From Caldatribacterium sp051549785 (GTDB taxonomy: Bacteria > Atribacterota > Atribacteria > Atribacterales > Caldatribacteriaceae): 64,000 nt of DNA. The position numbers and the translations under genes are program-made. Under the pieces are notes generated by a model. The model did no database searches, had not been told where the DNA came from, and saw nothing but the letters and a program-made list of their open reading frames with translations. Below are positions 16,572 through 25,150 of this stretch, piece by piece (the first letter of the stretch is position 1; each line of letters starts with the position of its first letter). The stretch spans positions 1,903,958 to 1,967,957 of the forward strand of contig NZ_CP189974.1 of NCBI RefSeq assembly GCF_051549785.1, written 5' to 3'.

Positions 16572-17012
16572 CTACGTCCTTTCAATCCTCCCTGAAACCT
16601 CCGTGCCGTTACTCAGAACATCAGAAACCGGACAGCGTTTCTTCACCTCGTCAAGGAGCCATTGCAGCTCCTCCTCAGAGAGTTTCCCGCTGACCTTCAC
16701 CACAAAACGGATGGAGAGAAAACCGGGACGCACAATGTCATACTGCCCCATGAACCCCCGGGGGTCGAGATCGCCTTCCGCCTCGATAGCTATTCTCTCC
16801 ACCGGAAGGTTCTTTTCCCGAGCTACCACCACCGTCACAATGCCCAGACACCCGATGAGCGCGGCAAGGATGCCCTCAACAGGATTGGGCGCCGAATCCT
16901 TCCCTCCCAGGGAAGGGGGCTCGTCAAAGCTTAGAGAGAAATTCCTGACCCTTGTGTCAATACGCAAACCCTCGACCCACTCACCTGATGCCTTGAAGGT
17001 CAGAACGCCCAC
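16572..17012 (-). CDS. OsmC/Ohr-family protein
   Basis: 146 residues. The conserved OsmC features are present: GKDSAPNPVEGILAALIGCL near residue 37-56 including the first redox cysteine, and KKRCPVSDVLSN near 124-135 including the second. Family members reduce organic or fatty-acid hydroperoxides with the two cysteines. Starts at GTG 17012 behind AGGAGG at eight bases. It lies between a pyruvate-kinase-like small protein and a dehydrogenase, both within 30 bases, so it is probably co-transcribed with them. In an anaerobe this would be a peroxide-stress protein; substrate not known. Confidence 0.85.
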   Translation of the reverse strand: MGVLTFKASGEWVEGLRIDTRVRNFSLSFDEPPSLGGKDSAPNPVEGILAALIGCLGIVTVVVAREKNLPVERIAIEAEGDLDPRGFMGQYDIVRPGFLSIRFVVKVSGKLSEEELQWLLDEVKKRCPVSDVLSNGTEVSGRIERT

Positions 17013-17028
17013 AGCATATTCCTCCTCT

Positions 17029-17607
17029 CTATGATCGAGGCATGCAGAGAATTTCCCGGACTTTCAGGTCGAAGAAAGAATTCTGGTGGCACGGACGCAG
17101 AACAAGCGCCGTATCCGCCCCCTTTCCACTCCCCCCAAGGGCGATAACGTCCTCCGTCGTGGGAATTGCCCCCGCGTCGGCAGCCATGATGGCCACCTCG
17201 ACCGCCACCTTAAACCCCTCTGAAATCCGCCGGAAGCTCTCGGCAATGACCTCGGGGATACTCAAACCCCCAAAACGTTGACGGAATGACCGGGAAATGC
17301 CGCTCAATGCATGGGACCCCTGCACCACGGTCATCCCCATGGATTCAAGAAGGGCCCGGCGCTCGGGAGAGAGGGAAACCTCGTCCCCTCCGGAAAACCC
17401 GGCATGGTACGTGCACACCACAATTTTCCCCTGGTACCCTTCCTGACGTGCCCTCTCCCCAAGACGAAGGGCAGTTTCTCCGGAACTCGAGGCCACCACA
17501 AGGTAGGCGATACCGCCCTCCTTTGCCCTCTTCACCGCACACTCCAGGGCTTTCTCCGTATTCTGAGGACCCGGAGCCTCAAAATACCAGACGGTCCGCT
17601 CCTCCAT
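17029..17607 (-). CDS. Stand-alone pyruvate-kinase C-terminal-domain protein
   Basis: 192 residues related to the pyruvate kinase alpha/beta (C-terminal regulatory) domain, without the catalytic barrel. It starts with a typical WYFEAPGPQNTEKALECAVK segment, then VVASSSGETALRLGERA near 37 and, near the C terminus, IALGGSGKGADTALVLRP. Proteins of this sort occur in archaea and anaerobic bacteria and their function is not settled; they probably bind a small phosphate ligand. GGAGG precedes ATG 17607. Neighbours are PhoU upstream and an OsmC protein downstream in the same run. Confidence 0.75.
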   Translation of the reverse strand: MEERTVWYFEAPGPQNTEKALECAVKRAKEGGIAYLVVASSSGETALRLGERARQEGYQGKIVVCTYHAGFSGGDEVSLSPERRALLESMGMTVVQGSHALSGISRSFRQRFGGLSIPEVIAESFRRISEGFKVAVEVAIMAADAGAIPTTEDVIALGGSGKGADTALVLRPCHQNSFFDLKVREILCMPRS

Positions 17608-17619
17608 CCTCCTCCCTCC

Positions 17620-18282
17620 TCACTGGTGGAGTTCGAGCATCTCTCCGGTCTCCATGTAGTAGATACGCTCGGTGATGTTCGTGATGTGGTCGCCGATGCG
17701 CTCGAGGTACCGGGCAATCATGAGCATCCAGATGGCCTGGCGGGCCACCTTAGGATCAGCTTCAATACTCTGCACCACGTCCTCATGAATGGCCCGGTAG
17801 AGAGCATCCACCTGGGCATCGGCGTCGACCACCTTCTGGACGATGCCCAGGTCCCGACGGAGAAAGGCGGTGATGGTCTCCTCGAGCATATGGATGACGA
17901 TTTCCGCCATTTTGGGAACTTCAGTGAAAGGCCGAAAGATGGGATTCTCCGCAAGGCGGATGCTGAACTTGGCGATGTCGATGGAGTAGTCTCCGATGCG
18001 TTCCACATCAGTGATGATCTTCAAAATAGCGGCAATCACCCGCAGGTCCTTTGCCACCGGCTGCTGCAGGGCAATCATGCGGAGGCACTTTTCCTCGATT
18101 TTGAAGTTGTAATCGTCCACCACATCGTCGAGGGCGATGACTTCCCTTGCCTTTTCAACATCCCGCTCCTTCAGGGACTCCACCGCCATCTGGAGCATCT
18201 TCTCTGCCGCATGGGTCATGCTCACCAGGTCCTCCTGGAGCTCGGTGAGCTGCCGCACGAAGTGCTCTCGCAGGATCTGCAT
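17620..18282 (-). CDS. phoU: PhoU-family phosphate signalling protein
   Basis: 220 residues, all helical, with the two PhoU three-helix bundles: LRVIAAILKIITDVERIGDY near 80-100 and its repeat MLMIARYLERIGDHITNITE near 185-205, each holding the metal-binding E/D cluster (ERIGD). PhoU tunes the phosphate ABC transporter and the phosphate two-component system. No pst genes are in the window, so it may instead regulate another phosphate transporter. ATG 18282 has GGGAGG at six bases; the upstream TTG 18288 is less likely. Part of the ccdA-rpe gene run. Confidence 0.9.
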   Translation of the reverse strand: MQILREHFVRQLTELQEDLVSMTHAAEKMLQMAVESLKERDVEKAREVIALDDVVDDYNFKIEEKCLRMIALQQPVAKDLRVIAAILKIITDVERIGDYSIDIAKFSIRLAENPIFRPFTEVPKMAEIVIHMLEETITAFLRRDLGIVQKVVDADAQVDALYRAIHEDVVQSIEADPKVARQAIWMLMIARYLERIGDHITNITERIYYMETGEMLELHQ

Positions 18283-18314
18283 ATTCAACCTCCCAGAGAT
18301 TTGCCACTATTAAA

Positions 18315-18794
18315 TCAAAGATCGAGGAGTTTCGCTACCCTCTTCTCAAGGTCACAGAGGGCAACCGTTGGCCTTCCGCTCAAAAGACCACACACCTCTC
18401 CGGGATTCACAAGGATTGTTTTCCCCTCCTCTTTGATGATCGCCTCGTGGGTGTGACCGTACACCACAAGGTCATAGTGACCGCTTGTAAAAGCGAGTTT
18501 TGCCGGCTGGTAGAAGTGGGAAACGAAAATCCGAAAACCCCGCTCTTCGAGTTCCAGGAAGGGGGCCTTGATCCGCCCTTCAGACTTCTGGAAGATTCCC
18601 AGGATTTCCCCGTCGTTGTTGCCCAGTACTCCAAACCAGGGGATGGTGAGTTCCGCAAGGACCGCAACCGAGAATGGCGCCACGTAGTCTCCGGCATGAA
18701 TGACAAGCTCAGCCCCTTCCTCCTGTAGGACCTTTAAAGCCCTCCGGAGTTCGGTCAGATGGTCGTGACTGTCGGAAAGCACTCCTACCCGCAC
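18315..18794 (-). CDS. MJ0936/YfcE-type metallophosphoesterase
   Basis: 159 residues of the small calcineurin-like phosphodiesterases. Metal-site motifs: LSDSHDH near residue 8, HAGDYV near 37, GNNDG near 62, and VYGHTHEAI near 106-114 with NPGEVC near 122. Start chosen at GTG 18794 because GGAGG is eight bases upstream; GTG 18803 would sit on the ribosome site. These enzymes hydrolyse phosphodiesters with manganese or similar metals; physiological substrate not assigned. Within 14 bases of the nitroreductase gene upstream. Confidence 0.88.
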   Translation of the reverse strand: MRVGVLSDSHDHLTELRRALKVLQEEGAELVIHAGDYVAPFSVAVLAELTIPWFGVLGNNDGEILGIFQKSEGRIKAPFLELEERGFRIFVSHFYQPAKLAFTSGHYDLVVYGHTHEAIIKEEGKTILVNPGEVCGLLSGRPTVALCDLEKRVAKLLDL

Positions 18795-18807
18795 CCGCCC
18801 CACCTCC

Positions 18808-19305
18808 TCAGAATTTCTCCCAGTGGAGAACTTCTCGCAGTTCCCGCTTGAACGTGTGGCCCCTTGGCACCTCAGCCGGATACCCTATGGCGATAAGGCT
18901 CACCAGGCGGTACCCTTCCGGAACCCCCAGAAGACGGCGCACTTCCTCCGCGTAGGGCTTCTTGTCCCCCGCCACCCAGCAGGATCCAAGGCCAAGAGCC
19001 CAGGAAGCGAGAAGAATGTTCTCCGTCGCCGCGCACCCATCCTCGAGGTAGTACTTGGTTTCTCTGCAGAACACCGCAATAAGAACTGGAGCCTCACGGA
19101 TGAACTTCCCATAGTCGGTGAGTCTGGCGACTTCCTCGCGCTTTTTCTGGTCCGTCACCACCACGAACTCCCAGGGCTGGAGATTGTTTGCCGAAGGAGC
19201 AAGCCGGGCACAGTCGATAATGGTTTCGATCTTCTCCCGTTCCACCGTCTGCGGAGCAAAGCGCCGGATGGAACGGCGAGTCCTCAATGCTTCCAGAGCA
19301 TCCAT
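18808..19305 (-). CDS. Nitroreductase-family FMN protein
   Basis: 165 residues, short form of the nitroreductase family. LRTRRSIRRFAPQ at the N terminus is the typical FMN-phosphate-binding arginine stretch, followed by CARLAPSANNLQPWEFVVVT near 31-50 and GLGSCWVAG near 107 with cysteine. These enzymes use NAD(P)H and FMN to reduce nitro groups, quinones or flavins. ATG 19305 sits behind GGAGGGAAAGCG and overlaps the DUF763 stop by 22 bases. Substrate unknown. Confidence 0.88.
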   Translation of the reverse strand: MDALEALRTRRSIRRFAPQTVEREKIETIIDCARLAPSANNLQPWEFVVVTDQKKREEVARLTDYGKFIREAPVLIAVFCRETKYYLEDGCAATENILLASWALGLGSCWVAGDKKPYAEEVRRLLGVPEGYRLVSLIAIGYPAEVPRGHTFKRELREVLHWEKF

Positions 19306-20396
19306 CGCTTTCCCTCCTCTCCTCCAAGGAGTTTCAGCTGCTCATACATCCGTTTCTTCTCCGAGACACTGACCCGCATCCGTCCCACAATCTGGGAGAA
19401 GAAGTCAATGGTCGTATCGTAAACCCTGCGGTCCACAGGGAAGGGGGTGCCGTCTTTGCCTCCATGGGCAAAGGAAAAACTCACCGGGTCGGTGTAGCTT
19501 GGAGGTGTCCCGAGGACCACCTCTGCGGTAAGCGCCAGTGCCCTCAGGGTCTTGGGCCCAACACCCCGAGAGGCCAGAACCTCGAGGAAACTCCCCGGCT
19601 TCTTTTCGCAAAGGAGCGCCAGGGTCTTCTCCATCCGGGAAAGGTCGAAATCCTCTTCCCGGATGTGATGGCGGCGGGGAAGCACAAGATGCCGAAGCGC
19701 ACCAGAGACGGTTTTCCGGACGGTAGGAAAGCCTTCCCCAAGCATCGCCACGATACCCTCCTGACAGGGCTTGCTCTCCCGGGCTACGAGATTCAGGACC
19801 TCCGCCTCCCGAATGCCACAGATTCCCGCATGGGGCTCGCAGGTAAAATCCTCCACGCGTTCCCCCAGCCAGTGGTACCTCCGGGCAAAGCGGGTATCGG
19901 GATTCATCCCCTGCTGGACCACGGACCACTTTCCTGAAGAGGTGAAGAAAAACACGTGGTGGTAGAGGATATACCCATCCTGCAGGGCGGTGTTATCGAT
20001 TTTGGCACTGAGCCTGCTGTAGGTGACGAACTCCTCCCCAAAAGGAAGTGCATCCTGTTCGGCATGGCGCAGGATTTCTTCAGGGGTTTTCCTCGAAGTT
20101 CCTCCCTTTCCTCCACAAATGTAAAGCCCCAGGTCTTTCTCCTTTCCCCGGACGGCTTCTTTCAGTGCCCCACAGAGGGTCGTGGTGAGGCCGCTTGAGT
20201 GCCAGTCAAACCCAAGGAGGCACCCCAGGGACTGGAAGAACACCGGATCGGCAATGCGACGAAGGAATTCCTCGGGTCCAAAGAGCGCAACGATGGCCTC
20301 AATGATGCACCCGCCAAGCCTTTTCATTCGCTCAAAAAGCCACGGAGGGCACTGCCCTCCATGGAGTGGCAGGTCAGTAAAACCACTCCGCCTCAT
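19284..20396 (-). CDS. DUF763-family protein
   Basis: 370 residues. The opening, GFTDLPLHGGQCPPWLFERM, and segments such as FDWHSSGLTTTLCGALKEAV near 65 and GREADD-like acidic turns agree with DUF763, a family seen mainly in archaea and thermophilic bacteria. A GVGPKTLRALALTAEVVLG segment near 280 resembles a helix-hairpin-helix, the DNA-binding motif of repair enzymes, which suggests nucleic-acid work. Function not established. It ends in the nitroreductase gene (22-base overlap) and begins 12 bases after the adenosine-specific-kinase gene. Confidence 0.75.
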   Translation of the reverse strand: MRRSGFTDLPLHGGQCPPWLFERMKRLGGCIIEAIVALFGPEEFLRRIADPVFFQSLGCLLGFDWHSSGLTTTLCGALKEAVRGKEKDLGLYICGGKGGTSRKTPEEILRHAEQDALPFGEEFVTYSRLSAKIDNTALQDGYILYHHVFFFTSSGKWSVVQQGMNPDTRFARRYHWLGERVEDFTCEPHAGICGIREAEVLNLVARESKPCQEGIVAMLGEGFPTVRKTVSGALRHLVLPRRHHIREEDFDLSRMEKTLALLCEKKPGSFLEVLASRGVGPKTLRALALTAEVVLGTPPSYTDPVSFSFAHGGKDGTPFPVDRRVYDTTIDFFSQIVGRMRVSVSEKKRMYEQLKLLGGEEGKRWMLWKH

Positions 20397-20408
20397 GCTC
20401 GCCTTACG

Positions 20409-20891
20409 TCACAGCTTGTACCCGAACTTCCTGAGGAGGACCTTCCGCGCCGCAATGTCCCCTTCGGTCTCCACTCCCTTGGTCTTCAACCCGTCCACCA
20501 CTCCGAGGACTCCTCGCCCCTGCTCCGTTTCCACAAGGATGACCTGAATAGGGTTGGCGCTGGCACAGAAAATGCGACATACCTCGGGAACCATTTTCAC
20601 GGCATTGAGCACATTAATAGGATACCCCTCTTTCAGGAAAATCACAAACACATGCCCTGCCGAAAGCAAAAGGGCGTTTCTCTTTGCAAGCTCCACGAGT
20701 TCCTCATCATTCCCGCTGTACCGCACAAGACAGGGTCCAGAGGACTCACAGAAGGCAATACCGAACTTGAGGTGCGGGGAAGAGGTCGCAAGAGCCTCGT
20801 GGAGGTCTTCCACGGTCTTGATGAAGTGCGCCTGTCCGAGAATCACGTTGTACCCTTCAGGGTTTTCAAGGGCCACGAGCTTCAGCTCCAC
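20409..20891 (-). CDS. Adenosine-specific kinase-like protein (PF04008 type)
   Basis: 160 residues. The sequence matches the small family named adenosine-specific kinase after a structure that binds AMP-like ligands: VILGQAHFIKTVEDLHEAL near 16, FGIAFCESSGPCLVRYSGND near 43, AGHVFVIFLKEGYPINVLN near 78 and CRIFCASANPIQVI near 104-117. GTG 20891 is the start, ten bases inside the end of the P-type ATPase gene. The true substrate has not been proven for most members. Confidence 0.8.
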   Translation of the reverse strand: MELKLVALENPEGYNVILGQAHFIKTVEDLHEALATSSPHLKFGIAFCESSGPCLVRYSGNDEELVELAKRNALLLSAGHVFVIFLKEGYPINVLNAVKMVPEVCRIFCASANPIQVILVETEQGRGVLGVVDGLKTKGVETEGDIAARKVLLRKFGYKL

Positions 20892-23473
20892 TTTCTATCC
20901 CCCCTCATGAAGATTTTCCGAATCTCAAAAGCCAAGAAAGACAGGAGAGAGAAACCCAGGGCGAACATCCACTGCCAGAACGTCAAAAAATGCGTGTCGA
21001 AAATCTCCCGAAGGAAAGGGACAAAGACGGTGAGCAACACCACACCGAGGGAAATCCCACAGGCTTCAAGGAGGAAAAGATTGGTCCTTGGATCCACCTT
21101 CCAGGCGTTCAGGCGCTCCGAGCGAAAGCTGTACGCCCTCCAGAGCTCTCCAAGGGAAAGTGTGACAAAAGCGATGGTCCTTGCGGTGTGAAGCCCCCAA
21201 AGACGCAAACCTAAGACAAAAGCGACCACCACTGCCAGAGTGATAAAAGCCGCTCCGAAGAGAACGGTCCGCAGGTACAGGGAGGTCAGAATGCCTTCTT
21301 TGGGATGGCGAGGCGGACGGGTCATGAGGTCGGGTTCGGGAACCTCCACCCCCAGGGCTAGGGCGGGGAGTCCGTCGGTGACAAGGTTCACAAGGAGAAT
21401 CTGCACCGGTACGAGAGGTCGGGAGAGCCCAAGAAGAATCGGGACGAAGACCGCTCCGATTTCTCCGAGATTACAGGAGAGGAGGTACACCACGAACTTC
21501 CGGATGTTGTCAAAAATCATTCTCCCCTCCTTCACCGCCCGCACAATGGTAGCGAAATTGTCGTCGGCAAGCACCATATCGGCAACCTCTTTAGCCACGT
21601 CCGTCCCGGTGATGCCCATGGCGATACCGATATCAGCCTTCTTGAGAGCTGGAGCATCGTTCACTCCGTCTCCTGTCATGGCTACAACTTCGCCATTCTC
21701 CTGCAACGCCTCAACAATGCGGAGCTTCTGTTCCGGCCAGACCCGGGCAAAGACTCTGGTTCTTGTGATTCGCTCCCGTAACTCTTCGCGGGAAAGGCGC
21801 TCGAGCTCCTGCCCCGTGAGGACCTCATCCCCATGGTCAAGCAGACCCAGCTCCCGGGCAATGGCTGAGGCCGTAAGCGCACTATCGCCGGTAATCATGA
21901 CAGTCCTGATTCCCGCTCCCTTCGCCTCAGCAAGTGCTCCGTAAACTTCTTTCCGCGGCGGGTCCATCATCCCCACAAGCCCCACGAACACCAGGTCTTC
22001 TTCCTTCCTTTCGTCGAGCTTCCCATCAGGAAGCTCACGGAAGGCAAAGGCCAGAACCCTCAAGGCCTCTCCTGCCATGGACGCAAGCTCTGTGACAACC
22101 CTTTTCCGTTCCTCTCCTCCAAGGGGGAAAATGCCTCCCTCGGCCTCATACCAGGAACACCGCTCAAGGAGAATCTCGGGAGCTCCCTTGACGAAAAGGA
22201 GATACCGTCCGTCAAAAAGGTGAAGCGTGGCCATCCGCTTCCGGGCAGAATCAAAGGGAATTTCGTCAAGGCGAGGGTGGTTTATCCGGAGTTCCTGCCA
22301 GGGAAAGTCCTGACGTTTTGCATACTCAAGGAGAGCAACCTCTGTGGGGTCACCGGAGGAGGATCCTTCCCCCAAGAAGGCATCGTTGCAGAGCGTGGCA
22401 ATCGTCAGGAGCCGCCCAAGATCTTGACCAAAGGTCCACACCTTTCGAACCACCATCCGGTTCTCAGTGAGTGTCCCGGTTTTGTCCGTACAGATGTACG
22501 TGGTGCAACCCAGGGTCTCAACGGCAGGGAGTTTCCGTACAATCGCGTGGTGCCTGCTCATCCGGAAAACCCCAAGGGCCAGCACCACCGTCACCACCGC
22601 GGGAAGTCCTTCCGGAATCGCCGCCACCGCAAGGCTCACCGCGGTCATGAACATCTCAAAGGGTGGCTCTCCCCGCAACTCCCCAAGGAGGAACACCAGG
22701 GCACAGATGCCGATGGTCAGAAGCCCAAGAATCTTCCCCAGCCCGGCAAGGCGTTTCTGCAGGGGGGTAACGGTCTCCTCCTCTTCCTCAAGAAGAGCGG
22801 CAATCTTCCCAATTTCCCGCGCCATCCCTGTGGCCACCACAATACCCTTCCCCCGCCCGTACGTGACGACCGTCCCGGAGAACGCCATGTTCACCCGTTC
22901 AGGAAGCGGGACATCCTCAGGGAGCGCTTCGGTGGCCTTCTCCACAGGAACAGACTCACCGGTGAGGCTGGCCTCGTCAATCCGGAGCGCTTTGGCTTCA
23001 AGAAGGCGGAGGTCTGCAGGAACGATATCGCCCTCTCGAAGCACAACGATATCCCCAGGAACAAGGAGCTCCGTGCTCACCCTCTTTGGCACTCCCGAGC
23101 GTATGACCTCACATTCCGGTACGCTCATTTTCTTAAGGGCTTCCAGGGCTTTCCCTGCCCGGTATTCCTGGAATACCCCAAGGCAAGCGTTGACGACGAG
23201 GATAGCCACGATGACCAGAGAATCCGTCACCTCGCCCAGCACAAGGGAAATCACCGCTGCCCCAAGGAGGATGAGCACCAGGAAATCCCGAAACTGTTCG
23301 AAGAACATGGCCAGGATGTTCTTTCCTTTCTTTTTCAAAAGAACGTTGGGTCCGTACCGGAGCAGGCGAGTTCTGGCCTCTTCCTCCGAAAGTCCTTGCA
23401 CCGTATCCGTTCCAAGGACTTTTGCCACCTCATCCCAGGAAAGAGCGTGCCACTTCACTCCCTCTTGAGCCAT
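20882..23473 (-). CDS. P2-type cation-transporting ATPase (probably calcium)
   Basis: 863 residues. All key P-type elements are present: TGES at 172-175, IPEGLP at 286-291 (P2A-type membrane motif), the phosphorylated aspartate in DKTGTLT at 330, KGAPE in the nucleotide-binding domain, TGDGVNDAPALKKADIGIAM near 610 and NLVTDGLPALALG in the membrane domain. This combination is that of SERCA-like Ca2+ pumps, with possible Mn2+ activity. About ten membrane segments. ATG 23473 is behind GGAGG at seven bases, and the gene overlaps the ParB-like gene by 19 bases. It may support calcium homeostasis together with that neighbour. Confidence 0.94.
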   Translation of the reverse strand: MAQEGVKWHALSWDEVAKVLGTDTVQGLSEEEARTRLLRYGPNVLLKKKGKNILAMFFEQFRDFLVLILLGAAVISLVLGEVTDSLVIVAILVVNACLGVFQEYRAGKALEALKKMSVPECEVIRSGVPKRVSTELLVPGDIVVLREGDIVPADLRLLEAKALRIDEASLTGESVPVEKATEALPEDVPLPERVNMAFSGTVVTYGRGKGIVVATGMAREIGKIAALLEEEEETVTPLQKRLAGLGKILGLLTIGICALVFLLGELRGEPPFEMFMTAVSLAVAAIPEGLPAVVTVVLALGVFRMSRHHAIVRKLPAVETLGCTTYICTDKTGTLTENRMVVRKVWTFGQDLGRLLTIATLCNDAFLGEGSSSGDPTEVALLEYAKRQDFPWQELRINHPRLDEIPFDSARKRMATLHLFDGRYLLFVKGAPEILLERCSWYEAEGGIFPLGGEERKRVVTELASMAGEALRVLAFAFRELPDGKLDERKEEDLVFVGLVGMMDPPRKEVYGALAEAKGAGIRTVMITGDSALTASAIARELGLLDHGDEVLTGQELERLSREELRERITRTRVFARVWPEQKLRIVEALQENGEVVAMTGDGVNDAPALKKADIGIAMGITGTDVAKEVADMVLADDNFATIVRAVKEGRMIFDNIRKFVVYLLSCNLGEIGAVFVPILLGLSRPLVPVQILLVNLVTDGLPALALGVEVPEPDLMTRPPRHPKEGILTSLYLRTVLFGAAFITLAVVVAFVLGLRLWGLHTARTIAFVTLSLGELWRAYSFRSERLNAWKVDPRTNLFLLEACGISLGVVLLTVFVPFLREIFDTHFLTFWQWMFALGFSLLSFLAFEIRKIFMRGDRKWS

Positions 23474-24279
23474 GGCAGAACCTCCTCGAGAATTCCTCCG
23501 AATCGCTGCACGAGACCCTTCTTCTTTTCCTCCTCCACACCCTCCTTTTTCCCCACAATCTCCTCGACGAATCCCTGTAAAGCGGCGTCAAAACCGATGT
23601 CGTATCCCTCTTTCTGACTCCTGTACCACTTGTAGTCCATGATGTAGGCAAAAATATCCGCAAGGCTTTTCTCCGGGAAAGCCTCCTCAAGTCCCTTCTC
23701 CACGATAGCCTGAACCGCCGGAGTGTACACACAGAGGAACCAGTTGAGCGCTGCCTCTTTGAGAGGAACCTTTCGCCCCAAAAAGAGCTCCATACGCTGG
23801 GCGTAGTCCTTGATGTAGTTGAGGAACGAGTCGTAGTGCCGGGGTTCGCTGGCATCGATTCCCTTGAGACCCGTGAGGTTTTCAAATTCCGTCCGCTTTG
23901 CCCGAAGGGTTGTACTCTCCCGGCGCTCTGATGGGAAAAATTCAATCACCTCGGCATCGATGAACTCCATACCGAGTTCCTTCGCCACCGCCACCCGGTG
24001 GTTCCCATCAAGGACGTAGTACTCGTCCCCAACCTTGTACACGATAATCGGTGGGAGGATTTCTCCCCGCTCCATGGCCCGCCGGATCCGGTAGTAACGG
24101 ACATCGGGGTTTCGCAGGCGGAACCCCGGAAGAAGGTCTGCAGCCCGTCCCACGCTCCCCACGATACGGTCCACGGGGATGGGATGTACACCCCGGTACA
24201 CCCGAGAAGAGAGGTTGAGCTTTTTCGAAATCGCTCCAAACGCCTTAATCGGCTGGCTACTCCTTTTTGCCAGAGGCAC
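23455..24279 (-). CDS. ParB-like-domain protein of unknown function
   Basis: 274 residues. Residues 33-115 hold a ParB/sulfiredoxin-type fold: HPIPVDRIVGS, then PPIIVYKVGDEYYVLDGNHR near 75-95 with the GNHR motif that in ParB binds CTP or nucleic acid, and VAVAKELGMEFIDAEVIEF. There is no DNA-binding helix-turn-helix after it, so a chromosome-partition role is unlikely. The C-terminal half is helical and ends charged. The gene overlaps the P-type ATPase start by 19 bases and follows ccdA by 13 bases. A kinase- or nucleotide-linked role, as in other GNHR proteins, is possible but inferred. Confidence 0.72.
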   Translation of the reverse strand: MPLAKRSSQPIKAFGAISKKLNLSSRVYRGVHPIPVDRIVGSVGRAADLLPGFRLRNPDVRYYRIRRAMERGEILPPIIVYKVGDEYYVLDGNHRVAVAKELGMEFIDAEVIEFFPSERRESTTLRAKRTEFENLTGLKGIDASEPRHYDSFLNYIKDYAQRMELFLGRKVPLKEAALNWFLCVYTPAVQAIVEKGLEEAFPEKSLADIFAYIMDYKWYRSQKEGYDIGFDAALQGFVEEIVGKKEGVEEEKKKGLVQRFGGILEEVLPWLKRE

Positions 24280-24292
24280 CGCACTCAGCTCC

Positions 24293-25000
24293 CTACTTCA
24301 CAAGCCAGGCCTCCGGGTTGAACGACCCGAAGAGGCCGAGGAGGATGTCGATTTTCCCCAGCACCAGCACAACCCCCAAGCTTATAAGGAGGATGCCGCT
24401 TGCAAGTTCCACGATTCTCCCTCCTTTTTGCAGGCGGCGCAGCACACCCGTCATCCATCCCCACCCCGCCCCAAGGAGGAGAAAAGGGAGGGCAAGGCCA
24501 AGAGCGTACACGAGGAGCAACAACCCCCCTTCCCACACTCGTCCAAGCGCGGAGACGTAGAGGAGAATAGACCCGAGCACCGGACCCACGCAGGGAGTCC
24601 AACCCAGGCCAAAGGAGACCCCAAGGAGGAGGCTCCGGAGAACTCCGAAAGACACCTCAAGCCGAAGGTGCCGCTCTGCATAGAGCGTCCGAATTTTCAC
24701 CGCCCCCATTACCTGAAGCCCAAAAAGGACGATGACGGCCCCCGCAATCCGGGTGAACCAGAATCGGTAACGGAAAAACGCCCCTCCAAGCATCGACGCT
24801 CCAATACCTAAAAGCACAAACACTCCGACAAACCCCAGAACGAAGAACACCGTGTGGAAGAGGGTGGCACGGCGGTCACGTCCGAGCGTTTCCACACCCA
24901 CAACGTACCCAAGGTACGCCGGGGCAATGGCCAGAACACAGGGTGAGAGAAAAGACAGGACGCCGGCACCGAAACTCACCAGAACATTCAGTTGGGACAC
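24293..25000 (-). CDS. ccdA: CcdA-family thiol-disulfide transporter
   Basis: 235 residues with six membrane segments. The two redox cysteines are in the standard places, FLSPCVLAIAPAYLGY near 18-33 and GLGWTPCVGPVLGSILLY near 134-151. CcdA carries reducing equivalents from cytoplasmic thioredoxin to the periplasm for cytochrome c or thiol maintenance. Start is set at GTG 25000: GGGGAG lies nine bases before it, and the promoter at 25027-25055 would start transcription near 25020, after the TTG at 25024. It is the first gene of a 13-gene minus-strand run. Confidence 0.9.
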   Translation of the reverse strand: MSQLNVLVSFGAGVLSFLSPCVLAIAPAYLGYVVGVETLGRDRRATLFHTVFFVLGFVGVFVLLGIGASMLGGAFFRYRFWFTRIAGAVIVLFGLQVMGAVKIRTLYAERHLRLEVSFGVLRSLLLGVSFGLGWTPCVGPVLGSILLYVSALGRVWEGGLLLLVYALGLALPFLLLGAGWGWMTGVLRRLQKGGRIVELASGILLISLGVVLVLGKIDILLGLFGSFNPEAWLVK

Positions 25001-25026
25001 AGAGCACCACTCCCCTGTTTTCAAGA

Positions 25027-25055
25027 ATTATACCCTCTTTCCTCCAGGACACCAA
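25027..25055 (-). promoter_or_regulatory. Promoter of the ccdA gene run
   Basis: Read on the minus strand: TTGGTG (25055-25050), 17 bp, TATAAT (25032-25027). Transcription should start near 25020, 20 bases before GTG 25000. This is the only clear promoter seen for the whole minus-strand run down to rpe. Confidence 0.7.
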
Positions 25056-25097
25056 ATACTTCTCCATTCCCCCTTGCGCACTCCTCCTCCCTTGTGT

Positions 25098-25113
25098 ATA
25101 CTACATTTAGTGT
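25098..25113 (+). promoter_or_regulatory. NrdR box 1 (operator of the ribonucleotide reductase operon)
   Basis: The 16-mer ATACTACATTTAGTGT matches 13 of 16 positions of the typical NrdR box ACACTATATATAGTGT, as recalled for the family. Its start lies exactly 31 bp from that of box 2, the spacing of paired NrdR boxes (three helical turns). Confidence 0.7.
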
Positions 25114-25128
25114 TTGTAGTGAACAAAA

Positions 25129-25144
25129 ACCCTATATATTGGTG
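25129..25144 (+). promoter_or_regulatory. NrdR box 2
   Basis: ACCCTATATATTGGTG, with the core CTATATAT perfect and 11 of 16 positions matching the NrdR box. It covers the start of the nrdR ribosome site (GGTGAG at 25141-25146) and lies 31 bp from box 1, so binding of NrdR would probably stop transcription of its own operon. Confidence 0.62.
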
Positions 25145-25150
25145 AGAAGC

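Noticed and set aside
24976..25150. Longer NrdR reading frame upstream of 25151
   Set aside because: It runs across the NrdR boxes and promoter region and adds no family sequence.
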